Shown in pieces: positions 37,754-44,405 of a stretch of 64,000 nucleotides of DNA (positions within the stretch are counted from its first letter, which is position 1; the number at the start of each line of letters is the position of its first letter). Source of the DNA: an uncultured Bacilli bacterium (GTDB taxonomy: Bacteria; Bacillota_I; Bacilli_A; RF39; UBA660); contig CAKOOJ010000002.1 in the NCBI GenBank assembly GCA_934098385.1, positions 62,001 through 126,000 of the forward strand. Direction: 5' to 3'. The position numbers were made by a program, and so were the translations under genes. Below the pieces are notes generated by a model. The model searched no databases and was not told the origin of the DNA. It was given only the letters and a program-made list of their open reading frames with translations.

Positions 37754-37918
37754 ATGAAAAAGAAAGAAAATCACATTAAATATTTCACCGATAATGTTGA
37801 TGTATTTGACTTACCAGCTTATGTATGCCAAGCTATGTTTAATTTAATGAAGTTAGCAAATATGAGTGAAGAAGAAATTTACGAAAAATATGAATTCACT
37901 AATAATTCTAGTAACTAA
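37754..37918 (+). CDS. 54-aa acidic protein of the island
   Basis: ATG 37754 is preceded by AGAAGG. The product begins MKKKENHIKYFTDNVDVF and ends in an acidic helix (MSEEEIYEKYEFTNN). It is the first gene of the rightward ICE-like operon. Small acidic proteins at this position are common, but the function is unknown. Confidence 0.55.
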   Translation: MKKKENHIKYFTDNVDVFDLPAYVCQAMFNLMKLANMSEEEIYEKYEFTNNSSN

Positions 37919-37945
37919 AAAACTGATAGAAAGGCTTTATATAAA

Positions 37946-38017
37946 ATGCTAGTTGATATAGAAAAAATAGTTCCTAGCATTCCATATAATAACTACTATT
38001 TGAACTATTTCGAATAA
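37946..38017 (+). CDS. 23-aa ORF in the island operon
   Basis: ATG 37946 with AGAAAGG about 11 nt upstream; the product is MLVDIEKIVPSIPYNNYYLN plus YFE. It lies between two recognisable operon genes on the same strand and may be the end of a degraded gene. Weak support. Confidence 0.3.
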   Translation: MLVDIEKIVPSIPYNNYYLNYFE

Positions 38018-38029
38018 GGAGGTTGATAT

Positions 38030-38269
38030 ATGTCCGCAAACGAAACTTTAGAATTACTATCAAAACAATGGTGCTCTCTACAAGATTTAATGAAGTTAAC
38101 TAATCTTGGTAGAAATTCAGCACTAAAAATTAGAAAAGAAATTATTACAGATTTAGAAGATAAAGGTTATAAATTACTTTGTGGATTAATACCTATGTAT
38201 GAAGTTGTTAATAAGTTAAACATTAATATTAATTATTTACAAAATATGGTAAGGATGGAAGTTAAATGA
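38030..38269 (+). CDS. Small HTH protein of ICE type (DUF3173-like)
   Basis: 79 residues with the pattern WCSLQDLMKLTNLGRNSALKIRKEI...KGYKL...LIPMYEVVNKLNI, as in small helix-turn-helix proteins encoded next to integrase genes of Gram-positive ICEs (DUF3173-like, possibly directionality factors). AAGGAGGT lies 7-8 nt before ATG 38030. Its natural partners, a RepA-like ATPase and an integrase, follow only as fragments. Confidence 0.6.
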   Translation: MSANETLELLSKQWCSLQDLMKLTNLGRNSALKIRKEIITDLEDKGYKLLCGLIPMYEVVNKLNININYLQNMVRMEVK

Positions 38270-38426
38270 TACCTATAGAACAAATAAATATAGACATAAA
38301 AAAGACAACATTATTGAAGGAATAATGAAGTCTAATGGATTTTATTGTTTAGTTGCAGAACCTAAGGTTGGCAAATCGTTTTTAGCATTACAGATTGCCA
38401 ATTCTCTAATTAGAAACTATATATAA
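38268..38426 (+). pseudogene. RepA-like AAA ATPase fragment
   Basis: From the in-frame ATG at 38327 the frame reads MKSNGFYCLVAEPKVGKSF followed by LALQIANSLI, the Walker A region of ICE/plasmid RepA-like ATPases, then stops after about 33 residues. Upstream codons (to about 38268) continue in the same frame. A complete protein would be about 300 residues or more, so the gene is truncated by a deletion that joins it to the integrase fragment. Confidence 0.6.
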
Positions 38427-38438
38427 ACTGTCCAACTT

Positions 38439-38741
38439 TTGGGGTTCAGTTCATTTAATGATGACTTCTTTGTGGTTTTTGATGCTAAACCTATAGCTGA
38501 TTCTAATATATATCTTAGAAGAACTAAACTAGCTACTCTTGCTGGTTTAAAAGTTATTAGGATTCATGATTTTAGACATTCGTGCGCATCACTGCTTATG
38601 AACAATGGTGCTAATGTTACATTAGTAGCCAAATATTTAGGATATACAAAAATCGAGGAAACACTAAATACATATTCACATATGTTTAGTACTGCCCTCG
38701 ACTCTGTTGTTTCTGTTATAGATAGCTTAGAAGATGACTAA
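38439..38741 (+). pseudogene. Tyrosine integrase C-terminal fragment
   Basis: About 100 residues of a tyrosine recombinase: IHDFRHSCASLLMNNG carries the H-x-x-R box, HMF follows LNTYS, and the nucleophile Tyr is in NTYSHM. The N-terminal DNA-binding domains and the first catalytic Arg box are missing, and an in-frame stop lies at 38424. It cannot integrate or excise DNA alone. It belonged to the integrase of this island. Confidence 0.8.
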
Positions 38742-38747
38742 GCTTTT

Positions 38748-39440
38748 TTAAACCAAAAGTTTTTCTGCTTCATGGCTGCTTAAAAAAGTAGTATAATCAG
38801 TATCAATTTTTAAAGCCATAATTTTATCTTCTATTATTTTTAAAAAATTATTTCCTGATTTTATACTCTCAAAATCGCTAATGTTAAAATCAATAATGCA
38901 ATATTTCTCGTTTTGATTTTCTTTTGACATATAAAACTTTTTTACTAATCCGCTAGCATCCTTCCATCCACTACCAGTTATTCCTTTATAAGAAAATAAT
39001 ATGCATATCTTTATATTCATTGTTTGAAGTAAACTACATACTTTACCAACATATGTCACAGATACACCTTTACTATAATTTTTACATTCACCTATAAAGT
39101 TACTTAGTCTTGAATCCAAAATTCCGTTACTACATAAAATACTTCCATTAACAGTTGTTTTTACTAATTGATCGAGCTCATTAGTAGAAGTTCTTACATT
39201 TTTATATACTTCAAAAATATTACCACTTTTTAAAACAAATGATGCAATATTTTCTAAGGAATCTCCCTTTTCTTTCGTAGAACATTTACTAGAGTTCTTC
39301 TTTTTAAAGTCATCTAATAATCTATTATACTCTTGTTTTTCCAAATCGCTATATTCGCATATTTTTTTAAATGATAGCTCAGTCCCAATACTTCTAAATG
39401 CTGTAATAACATTGTCAATACTTTCTTTATATTCTTGCAT
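38748..39440 (-). CDS. PD-(D/E)XK nuclease of a three-gene island operon
   Basis: 230 residues. The C-terminal two thirds show a restriction-endonuclease-like fold: NELDQLVKTT supplies the Asp, FIGECKNYSK the E-x-K pair, and VGKVCSLLQTMNIKICILFS the following helix and strand, as in Mrr-like enzymes. The N-terminus is helical and Lys/Asp-rich. ATG 39440 overlaps the stop of the upstream gene by one base (TAATG), so translation is coupled. There is no companion methyltransferase in this operon, so a type IV-like or abortive defence role is inferred. Confidence 0.65.
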   Translation of the reverse strand: MQEYKESIDNVITAFRSIGTELSFKKICEYSDLEKQEYNRLLDDFKKKNSSKCSTKEKGDSLENIASFVLKSGNIFEVYKNVRTSTNELDQLVKTTVNGSILCSNGILDSRLSNFIGECKNYSKGVSVTYVGKVCSLLQTMNIKICILFSYKGITGSGWKDASGLVKKFYMSKENQNEKYCIIDFNISDFESIKSGNNFLKIIEDKIMALKIDTDYTTFLSSHEAEKLLV

Positions 39441-39778
39441 TATATCACCTTATATACTACCCTAACATTATCAAATGTTAAGTTATCTTCACAGTTTTCA
39501 CAAATATATGATTCTGGTAATTTACTGTAATATTCATATAATCCACTGGATCTATTGCAGTTATAACAAAAATATTCATAATATATTTTTAATAGATTAG
39601 ATTTTTCTAATATCGACAATATTTTATATATTTCTTTTTCATCGATATTTAAATGCCTTTTTAATACACTTGGATAAATAAAGTCACCTTTTTTATAGTT
39701 GCTAAAAAAATTTATAATAGCTTCTATATCAGAATTTATACTATCACTTAAAATTTTTTCCAATAAATCGTGTGACAT
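39440..39778 (-). CDS. Winged-helix/zinc-ribbon protein of the three-gene operon
   Basis: 112 residues. An N-terminal winged helix-like part (SVLKRHLNIDEKEIYKILSILEKSNLLK) is followed by a zinc ribbon with two Cys pairs, CYNC and CENC, about 24 residues apart. It overlaps the upstream gene by 35 bp and the nuclease gene by 1 bp, so the three proteins are made together. It may be the DNA- or ligand-sensing part of the system. I do not recognise the family. Confidence 0.6.
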   Translation of the reverse strand: MSHDLLEKILSDSINSDIEAIINFFSNYKKGDFIYPSVLKRHLNIDEKEIYKILSILEKSNLLKIYYEYFCYNCNRSSGLYEYYSKLPESYICENCEDNLTFDNVRVVYKVI

Positions 39779-40814
39779 TGTTCATCCTCTCCATTTCAAC
39801 TAAGGTATCATTATAATAATATGTAATTAAACTATACTTTTTATTCATATAATTAAAAGTAAATTTTACATGATTATTTCTTGTTTTTATACCCTCTGAA
39901 TCGAGAAACAATACTTCAATCCACGGATAGTCTGTTGTTTCCTCTTTTTCATATATAAATTGCTCTAGAGCATCTTTTATTCTTATGTTCTTTGACAATT
40001 CATCTTCTAATTCATTCATAATGTTTTTCAATTCACCTATAATCGGCAATACATATTCTTCATTATTACCAACTGTTAATTGAGCTTTACCACCATTTTT
40101 TAAAAACATATATTGTGATAATAATTTAATATTATCTATATCATCACTTTTGGTTATCTCAATCATAAATTCTAAATCTAATGCTTCTAATGTTCCTAAA
40201 TCATTTCTGTTAAAATATTCAATAATATCATCAATTAATTTAGTATATACCGCTTGATCTCTTGTCCCCTCAATAAATAGTCTTTTTATGGCATCAAACC
40301 TAAATTCAACCAATTCAACATCTTTATGTAAAACAACTAATACAGGATAATGTAGTAATAACTCCTCAGCAGTTTGTGGATGTACAGCTTCATATTTTTT
40401 ATTAAATCTTATTATAATTAAATCTTCTGTTTCTATTTTTGATGGACTTGATAAGTCATCAAATAGTTTTATATTATCATCCTTAAATTGATATTCTGGA
40501 ATTTTTTTTGACATTTCAATAAGCTTATTAAAATCAGTACTTTTAAATAAAACAGAATATTTATATGATTTCATAAATTGGAATTTTTCATATATTTCCA
40601 ATGCCACATCATTTTTTTCAATGCATTGAAATAAAGTATCTTCTAAATTAGAATAATCTATGTCAACCAAACCATCATCAAATAGTGTTGGCTGCATATC
40701 TTTTTTCTTTACTAAATTTTTAGCTTTATACTTTTTTAATAATTCTTTTTTACTTACTTTATTATAAGTACTTAAAGTGTATTTTATATAATTTAAATAA
40801 GTTTCTTTCCTCAT
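39744..40814 (-). CDS. Unrecognised protein, first gene of the three-gene operon
   Basis: 356 residues, soluble, alpha/beta in character, with no motif I can assign. Segments such as IIIRFNKKYEAVHPQTAEELLLHYPVLVVLHKDVELVEFR look like a conserved core domain; the C-terminus (YPWIEVLFLDSEGIKTRNNHVKFTF) resembles a beta-rich region. GGAAGTGAT precedes ATG 40814. It leads an operon with a zinc-ribbon protein and a PD-(D/E)XK nuclease and lies 70 bp below the Fic gene. Confidence 0.55.
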   Translation of the reverse strand: MRKETYLNYIKYTLSTYNKVSKKELLKKYKAKNLVKKKDMQPTLFDDGLVDIDYSNLEDTLFQCIEKNDVALEIYEKFQFMKSYKYSVLFKSTDFNKLIEMSKKIPEYQFKDDNIKLFDDLSSPSKIETEDLIIIRFNKKYEAVHPQTAEELLLHYPVLVVLHKDVELVEFRFDAIKRLFIEGTRDQAVYTKLIDDIIEYFNRNDLGTLEALDLEFMIEITKSDDIDNIKLLSQYMFLKNGGKAQLTVGNNEEYVLPIIGELKNIMNELEDELSKNIRIKDALEQFIYEKEETTDYPWIEVLFLDSEGIKTRNNHVKFTFNYMNKKYSLITYYYNDTLVEMERMNNVTRFIGKNFK

Positions 40815-40884
40815 AAAATCACTTCCTTACATATATTATCATACCATATTTTTACTATATATAAAATAATATTAAAACTATTTA

Positions 40885-41796
40885 TTAAAGAACTTCTAAA
40901 TACCTATCAAGCATTTCTTTTTCTGCTTCTGTTACTAATTTAACAAAATCAGTATAATCTCCTGTTGTATGTGCTTTATCAAGTGCTTCATAATATTTTA
41001 ATCTATTATCTTTTTTAATAATAACTGGTGCATATCCACTTCTCATTAATTCCATATTCATTATTAATCTAGAAGTTCTACCATTTCCATCAATAAATGG
41101 ATGGATTTTAACTAATTCCCCATGTAATAATGCTGCTCTTACTATTGGATGATATTTATTCCATTCATCATAATTCATTATTAATTTTTCCATTAATTCT
41201 GGAACCTTTATATATTGTGGTGGTCTATGTTGTGCTCCACTAATAATTACATCATGATTTCTATATTTTCCGGCATTTTCATCATCAATTCCTTTTAAAA
41301 CTAATTGATGTAATCCTTTAATATTCCATTCAGATATTTCACTTTTTGTACCAATTAATTCTTCTAAGTATTCAATAGCATTTTCATGGTTTATGGCTTC
41401 TAAGTGTTCTCTTACAGATTTTCCACCTATAGTAATACCTTCTAATACTACTTTAGTTTCTTTTAATGTTAACGTATTACCTTCAATACCATTACTGTTA
41501 TATGTCCATTCTAGATTAATTGCATTTTGTAATGACTCAGTTGCTTCTTTAGATAATGGCCTTTTACTATTTAATTTTGCAAGTTTTTCATCAACTTCTT
41601 TAAAATAATCTTCAGGTAGATCTATTTTGAATTCTATTTCATCTTTTACTCTTTTATCTATTGGCTTATTAGCATCATCTGGAATATTCCATGTTGTGCC
41701 TATTTTTTCAGCACCTTCAATTCTTCCATCTTGAATAAGTTGTCTTATTCTTCTTTCACTAATATTCCACTTTTCACTAGCTTCTCTAATTTGCAT
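40885..41796 (-). CDS. Fic-family adenylyltransferase with N-terminal HTH
   Basis: 303 residues. A MerR/excisionase-like helix-turn-helix occupies about residues 2-45 (ASEKWNISERRIRQLIQDGRI). The Fic domain has the complete active-site motif HPFIDGNGRTSR, and the class II inhibitory helix SNGIEG fits (S/T)xxxE(G/N). Fic enzymes transfer AMP to target proteins, and the inhibitory Glu keeps them off. ATG 41796 has AGAGGTGA 5 nt upstream. The promoter is overlapped by two direct repeats, so the HTH probably makes the protein its own repressor. Confidence 0.87.
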   Translation of the reverse strand: MQIREASEKWNISERRIRQLIQDGRIEGAEKIGTTWNIPDDANKPIDKRVKDEIEFKIDLPEDYFKEVDEKLAKLNSKRPLSKEATESLQNAINLEWTYNSNGIEGNTLTLKETKVVLEGITIGGKSVREHLEAINHENAIEYLEELIGTKSEISEWNIKGLHQLVLKGIDDENAGKYRNHDVIISGAQHRPPQYIKVPELMEKLIMNYDEWNKYHPIVRAALLHGELVKIHPFIDGNGRTSRLIMNMELMRSGYAPVIIKKDNRLKYYEALDKAHTTGDYTDFVKLVTEAEKEMLDRYLEVL

Positions 41797-41817
41797 AGTT
41801 ATCACCTCTATGTATAG

Positions 41818-41876
41818 ATTATACCGTTTCTGGAATAATATGTCAATATATTTTATGCCATTTGCGGAATAATGTT
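41818..41876 (-). promoter_or_regulatory. Fic promoter with two direct-repeat operators
   Basis: Minus-strand TTGACA (41841-41846), 17 bp, TATAAT (41818-41823). Repeat 1 (41824-41842) fills the spacer and repeat 2 (41858-41876) lies just upstream of the -35. Consensus on the plus strand is CCRTTTSYGGAATAATRTK; the repeats are 34 bp apart. Confidence 0.75.
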
Positions 41877-41889
41877 ATTTTTTTCATTC

Positions 41890-41974
41890 ATACGGATAAT
41901 ATCAATTTTGTCCGTATTACTGCTTAAAATTTCATTGAGAATTTTTGCCACTTTCGGCACTTTTCTTCAATGAA
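41890..41974. repeat. Inverted repeats near the right island end
   Basis: ATACGGA/TCCGTAT (41890-41896 and 41911-41917), then a long hairpin TTCATTGA...TCAATGAA (41931-41938 and 41967-41974) with an inner TGCC/GGCA stem (41946-41949 and 41956-41959). No gene lies here. The hairpin could be an integrase accessory site or a transfer-type stem-loop. Confidence 0.45.
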
Positions 41975-41996
41975 CTATTATTAAATTAAATTTTTT

Positions 41997-42018
41997 TGTA
42001 CCTAAATTGTACCTAAAA
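41997..42018 (+). repeat. Right arm-type integrase repeats
   Basis: Two direct copies of TGTACCTAAA (41997-42006 and 42009-42018, the second preceded by T), in the same orientation as the pair at 31214-31237. Confidence 0.6.
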
Positions 42019-42044
42019 TTATTTTACCAATACTGATACCTCGC

Positions 42045-42059
42045 AAACCCTTATAAAAT
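42045..42059. repeat. Right attachment-core repeat of the island
   Basis: AAACCCTTATAAAAT, the exact partner of 31137-31151. Here it lies directly downstream of the terminator of the small RNA at 42060-42166. Confidence 0.65.
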
Positions 42060-42166
42060 GGGCACAAAAAATGAGAGCACGGTTAAATGCTCTCTTCAGG
42101 GGGTTTTGGTTGATCCGTCTAACTACAATATCGTTATCCGAATCTGCATGATATAATATCATGCCT
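42060..42166 (-). ncRNA. Structured small RNA next to the island, between recG and the right end
   Basis: A canonical minus-strand promoter TTGACA (42196-42201), 17 bp, TAAAAT (42173-42178) starts an RNA near 42166. It opens with a perfect hairpin (42146-42164, GCATGATA with a 3-nt loop), continues through about 50 nt containing CCCCCTGAAGAG, and ends in a GAGAGCA/TGCTCTC terminator with T6. The promoter's -10 overlaps the only candidate ATG, so it is unlikely to be coding. The class is not recognised. Confidence 0.55.
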
Positions 42167-42235
42167 ATAATCATTTTATAATTAAATAAATTCTTTGTCA
42201 ATTAATAATTTTACAAAAATTGGAATTTATGTAAA

Positions 42236-44221
42236 TTAATCTATAAATTTTAATTCTTCTAATATATTTTTGTAATAATTATAATTATTAAAATTATCTT
42301 TTATATTGTTATCTATAAATTCTTTTGAATCTATATTACATTGTTTTAATATCTTAATATCTCTTTTTATATTAGCTAGTTTAAAGTCCATTTCTCCACT
42401 TTGTTTAGTACCGAATAAATTTCCGCTTCCACGCAATTCGAAATCTTTTTCTGAAATATAAAATCCGTCTGTTGACTCAGTTAATACATTTAATCTTTCT
42501 TTTTCATAATTACTTATTAATAAACAATATGATATAAAATCATTTCTTCCTACTCTTCCTCTTAATTGATGTAATGTAGATAATCCAAATCTTTCTGCAT
42601 TAAATATTACTATACATGTTGCATTTTTTACATCAACACCTACTTCAATTACAGTAGTTGATATAAGTATTTTTGTATTGCCATTTTTAAAATTATTCAT
42701 TATATCTTCTTTATCTTTATTCTTTAATTTACCATGTAATATATCTATTGGAACCATATTATTAAATGCTATATTCAATTTATCTCTTAGTTTTTCTACA
42801 TCATATAAATTTTTGTCATCATTTTCTTCTACTAATGGAGATACCACATATATTTGATGTCCTTTTTTTATTTCGTTTAACATTATATTAAGAGCATATT
42901 TTAATTCTGATTCTTTATATAATTTTGTTATTACTTCTTTTCTTCCACTTGGTTTAGTTTTTATTTCAGAAATATCCATGTCTCCATATATCGTTAGTGC
43001 ATAAGTTCTTGGTATTGGAGTTGCTGACATATATAGTACATCTACACTTTCTCCTTTATTTTGTAAGTTCTTTCTTTGATTTACACCAAATCTATGTTGT
43101 TCATCTGTTATAACTAATCCTAGATTATTAAATTCTACTTCTTCATTTATTATTGAATGAGTTCCTATAATACAGTCTAATTCATTATTTTTTAATTTAC
43201 TTATTATATTTTCTCTATCTTTTTTCTTTGTAGAAGATGTTAATAATTCTACCTTGATATCTAATATATTTTTTATATTATCATAATGTTGTTTTGCTAA
43301 AATTTCTGTTGGTGCTAAAAGTGCAGATTGATATCCAGCTAAATAATTTGCGTATATTGCTATAAAAGATACTATTGTTTTACCACTACCAACATCCCCT
43401 ATTATTATTCTATTCATTCTTTTATTTGATTTAAAATCATTTGTAATGTCATCTATTGCATTTAGTTGATCTTTGGTTAATTCAAAAGGTAGATTGTTTA
43501 TTAGTTCGTTTAATTTATCTACATCAAAATCTTTTACTATATTTATTTCGTTAGTACTTCTTTTTAATCTTAAATAATTTATTTTAAACATAAAGTCAAA
43601 TAATTCTTTGTATATTAAAGTTAAATTTGCTTTTTTTAAAATGTTTATATTTTGTGGATTATGTATTTCTTTTAAAGAATTATATTCATCTAATAAATTA
43701 TATTTGTCTACTATATATTCTGGTAAAGTATTATTATATTCATTTTTATTAAGTATATCTATTATTAAATTATTTAAATTTTTATTTTTTAAATTACCTT
43801 TTAAATGATATATGGGTTCAATTATTGTACTCATTATTGGTTTTAATAATATGTTTGATGCTGTGAATAAATTCTTTTCAGTGTTATACTTTCCTGTTAA
43901 ACATATACTTTTTCCTACTATTAAATTATTTTTCATAAATGCTCTATTAAAAATAGTTACATTAATTAATTTGTTTGAAGATAATACCCTGAATGTTAAA
44001 TAATTTAAATTTCTTTTTATAAATACTATTTTAGGAGTTGATTCTATAATTCCATTTATAGTTATTGTGATATTATCTTGGGTGTTATTAATATTAGTTG
44101 GATTATAAAAGTTATATCTATATGGATAAAAATTAATTAAATCATTTATAGTAAATATATTTAATTTGTGTAAATCATTTAATGTTTTATTACCTATTTT
44201 TGGTATATTTTCTAGTCCCAT
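42236..44221 (-). CDS. recG: ATP-dependent DNA helicase RecG
   Basis: 661 residues, normal family length. The N-terminal wedge/OB domain begins with GLENIPKIGNKTLNDLHKL and contains the FYPYRY motif. Helicase motifs include GDVGSGKTIVS, ITDEQHRFGVNQR (DEQH box), MSATPIPRTYALTIYGDMD, and the C-terminal QLRGRVGRND. RecG reverses stalled forks and migrates Holliday junctions. The gene ends 35 bp from the promoter of the small RNA. Start at 44221 with TAGGAGGT upstream. Confidence 0.95.
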   Translation of the reverse strand: MGLENIPKIGNKTLNDLHKLNIFTINDLINFYPYRYNFYNPTNINNTQDNITITINGIIESTPKIVFIKRNLNYLTFRVLSSNKLINVTIFNRAFMKNNLIVGKSICLTGKYNTEKNLFTASNILLKPIMSTIIEPIYHLKGNLKNKNLNNLIIDILNKNEYNNTLPEYIVDKYNLLDEYNSLKEIHNPQNINILKKANLTLIYKELFDFMFKINYLRLKRSTNEINIVKDFDVDKLNELINNLPFELTKDQLNAIDDITNDFKSNKRMNRIIIGDVGSGKTIVSFIAIYANYLAGYQSALLAPTEILAKQHYDNIKNILDIKVELLTSSTKKKDRENIISKLKNNELDCIIGTHSIINEEVEFNNLGLVITDEQHRFGVNQRKNLQNKGESVDVLYMSATPIPRTYALTIYGDMDISEIKTKPSGRKEVITKLYKESELKYALNIMLNEIKKGHQIYVVSPLVEENDDKNLYDVEKLRDKLNIAFNNMVPIDILHGKLKNKDKEDIMNNFKNGNTKILISTTVIEVGVDVKNATCIVIFNAERFGLSTLHQLRGRVGRNDFISYCLLISNYEKERLNVLTESTDGFYISEKDFELRGSGNLFGTKQSGEMDFKLANIKRDIKILKQCNIDSKEFIDNNIKDNFNNYNYYKNILEELKFID

Positions 44222-44273
44222 ATTACCTCCTAAAATTTTTTTATCATTTTTTTTAAAAATGTCATAAAAAGTG

Positions 44274-44302
44274 TTGACAAATTATAATAAATCGATTAGT
44301 AT
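44274..44302 (+). promoter_or_regulatory. Promoter of the recG-nifJ intergenic RNA
   Basis: TTGACA (44274-44279), 17 bp, TAGTAT (44297-44302), directed away from recG on the opposite strand. Confidence 0.7.
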
Positions 44303-44307
44303 ATGAA

Positions 44308-44405
44308 GTACCAATTCACTTTATGAGCGAATTGGTGCTAGTATCACACTAGCCAACCCCTTTTTATTCTTTGAAGCTGTTCTCAGGGGGGCAGCTTCTT
44401 TTTTT
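44308..44405 (+). ncRNA. Stand-alone structured small RNA between recG and nifJ
   Basis: About 98 nt with three hairpins: ACCAATTC/GAATTGGT (44310-44317 and 44329-44336), GCTAGT/ACTAGC (44337-44342 and 44348-44353), and the terminator GAAGCTG/CAGCTTC (44373-44379 and 44392-44398) followed by T7. The terminator loop TTCTCAGGGGGG could pair with AACCCC at 44355-44360, giving a pseudoknot. Both neighbouring genes run on the other strand, so this is an independent RNA. It is not recognisable as 6S, SRP RNA or tmRNA. Confidence 0.65.

Larger units (their letters stand above)
31137..42059. mobile_element. 10.9-kb integrated island (ICE-like, probably immobilised)
   Basis: Bounded by the 15-bp direct repeat and by paired GTACCTAAA repeats just inside both ends. 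It contains an integrase C-terminal fragment, an AAA/RepA fragment, a DUF3173-like HTH gene, an XRE repressor with operators, restriction-modification genes, an unassigned nuclease operon and a Fic gene. Flanking genes on both sides are ordinary chromosomal genes (a wall hydrolase and recG). Confidence 0.7.

Noticed and set aside
38439..38741. Functional tyrosine integrase
   Set aside because: Only the C-terminal catalytic part remains, with a stop codon just upstream; it cannot be an intact recombinase.
42019..42201. 60-codon minus-strand ORF beside the right island end
   Set aside because: Its TTG start is the -35 box of a consensus promoter and its internal ATG overlaps the -10 box. The DNA forms hairpins and a terminator, so an RNA gene is the better reading.
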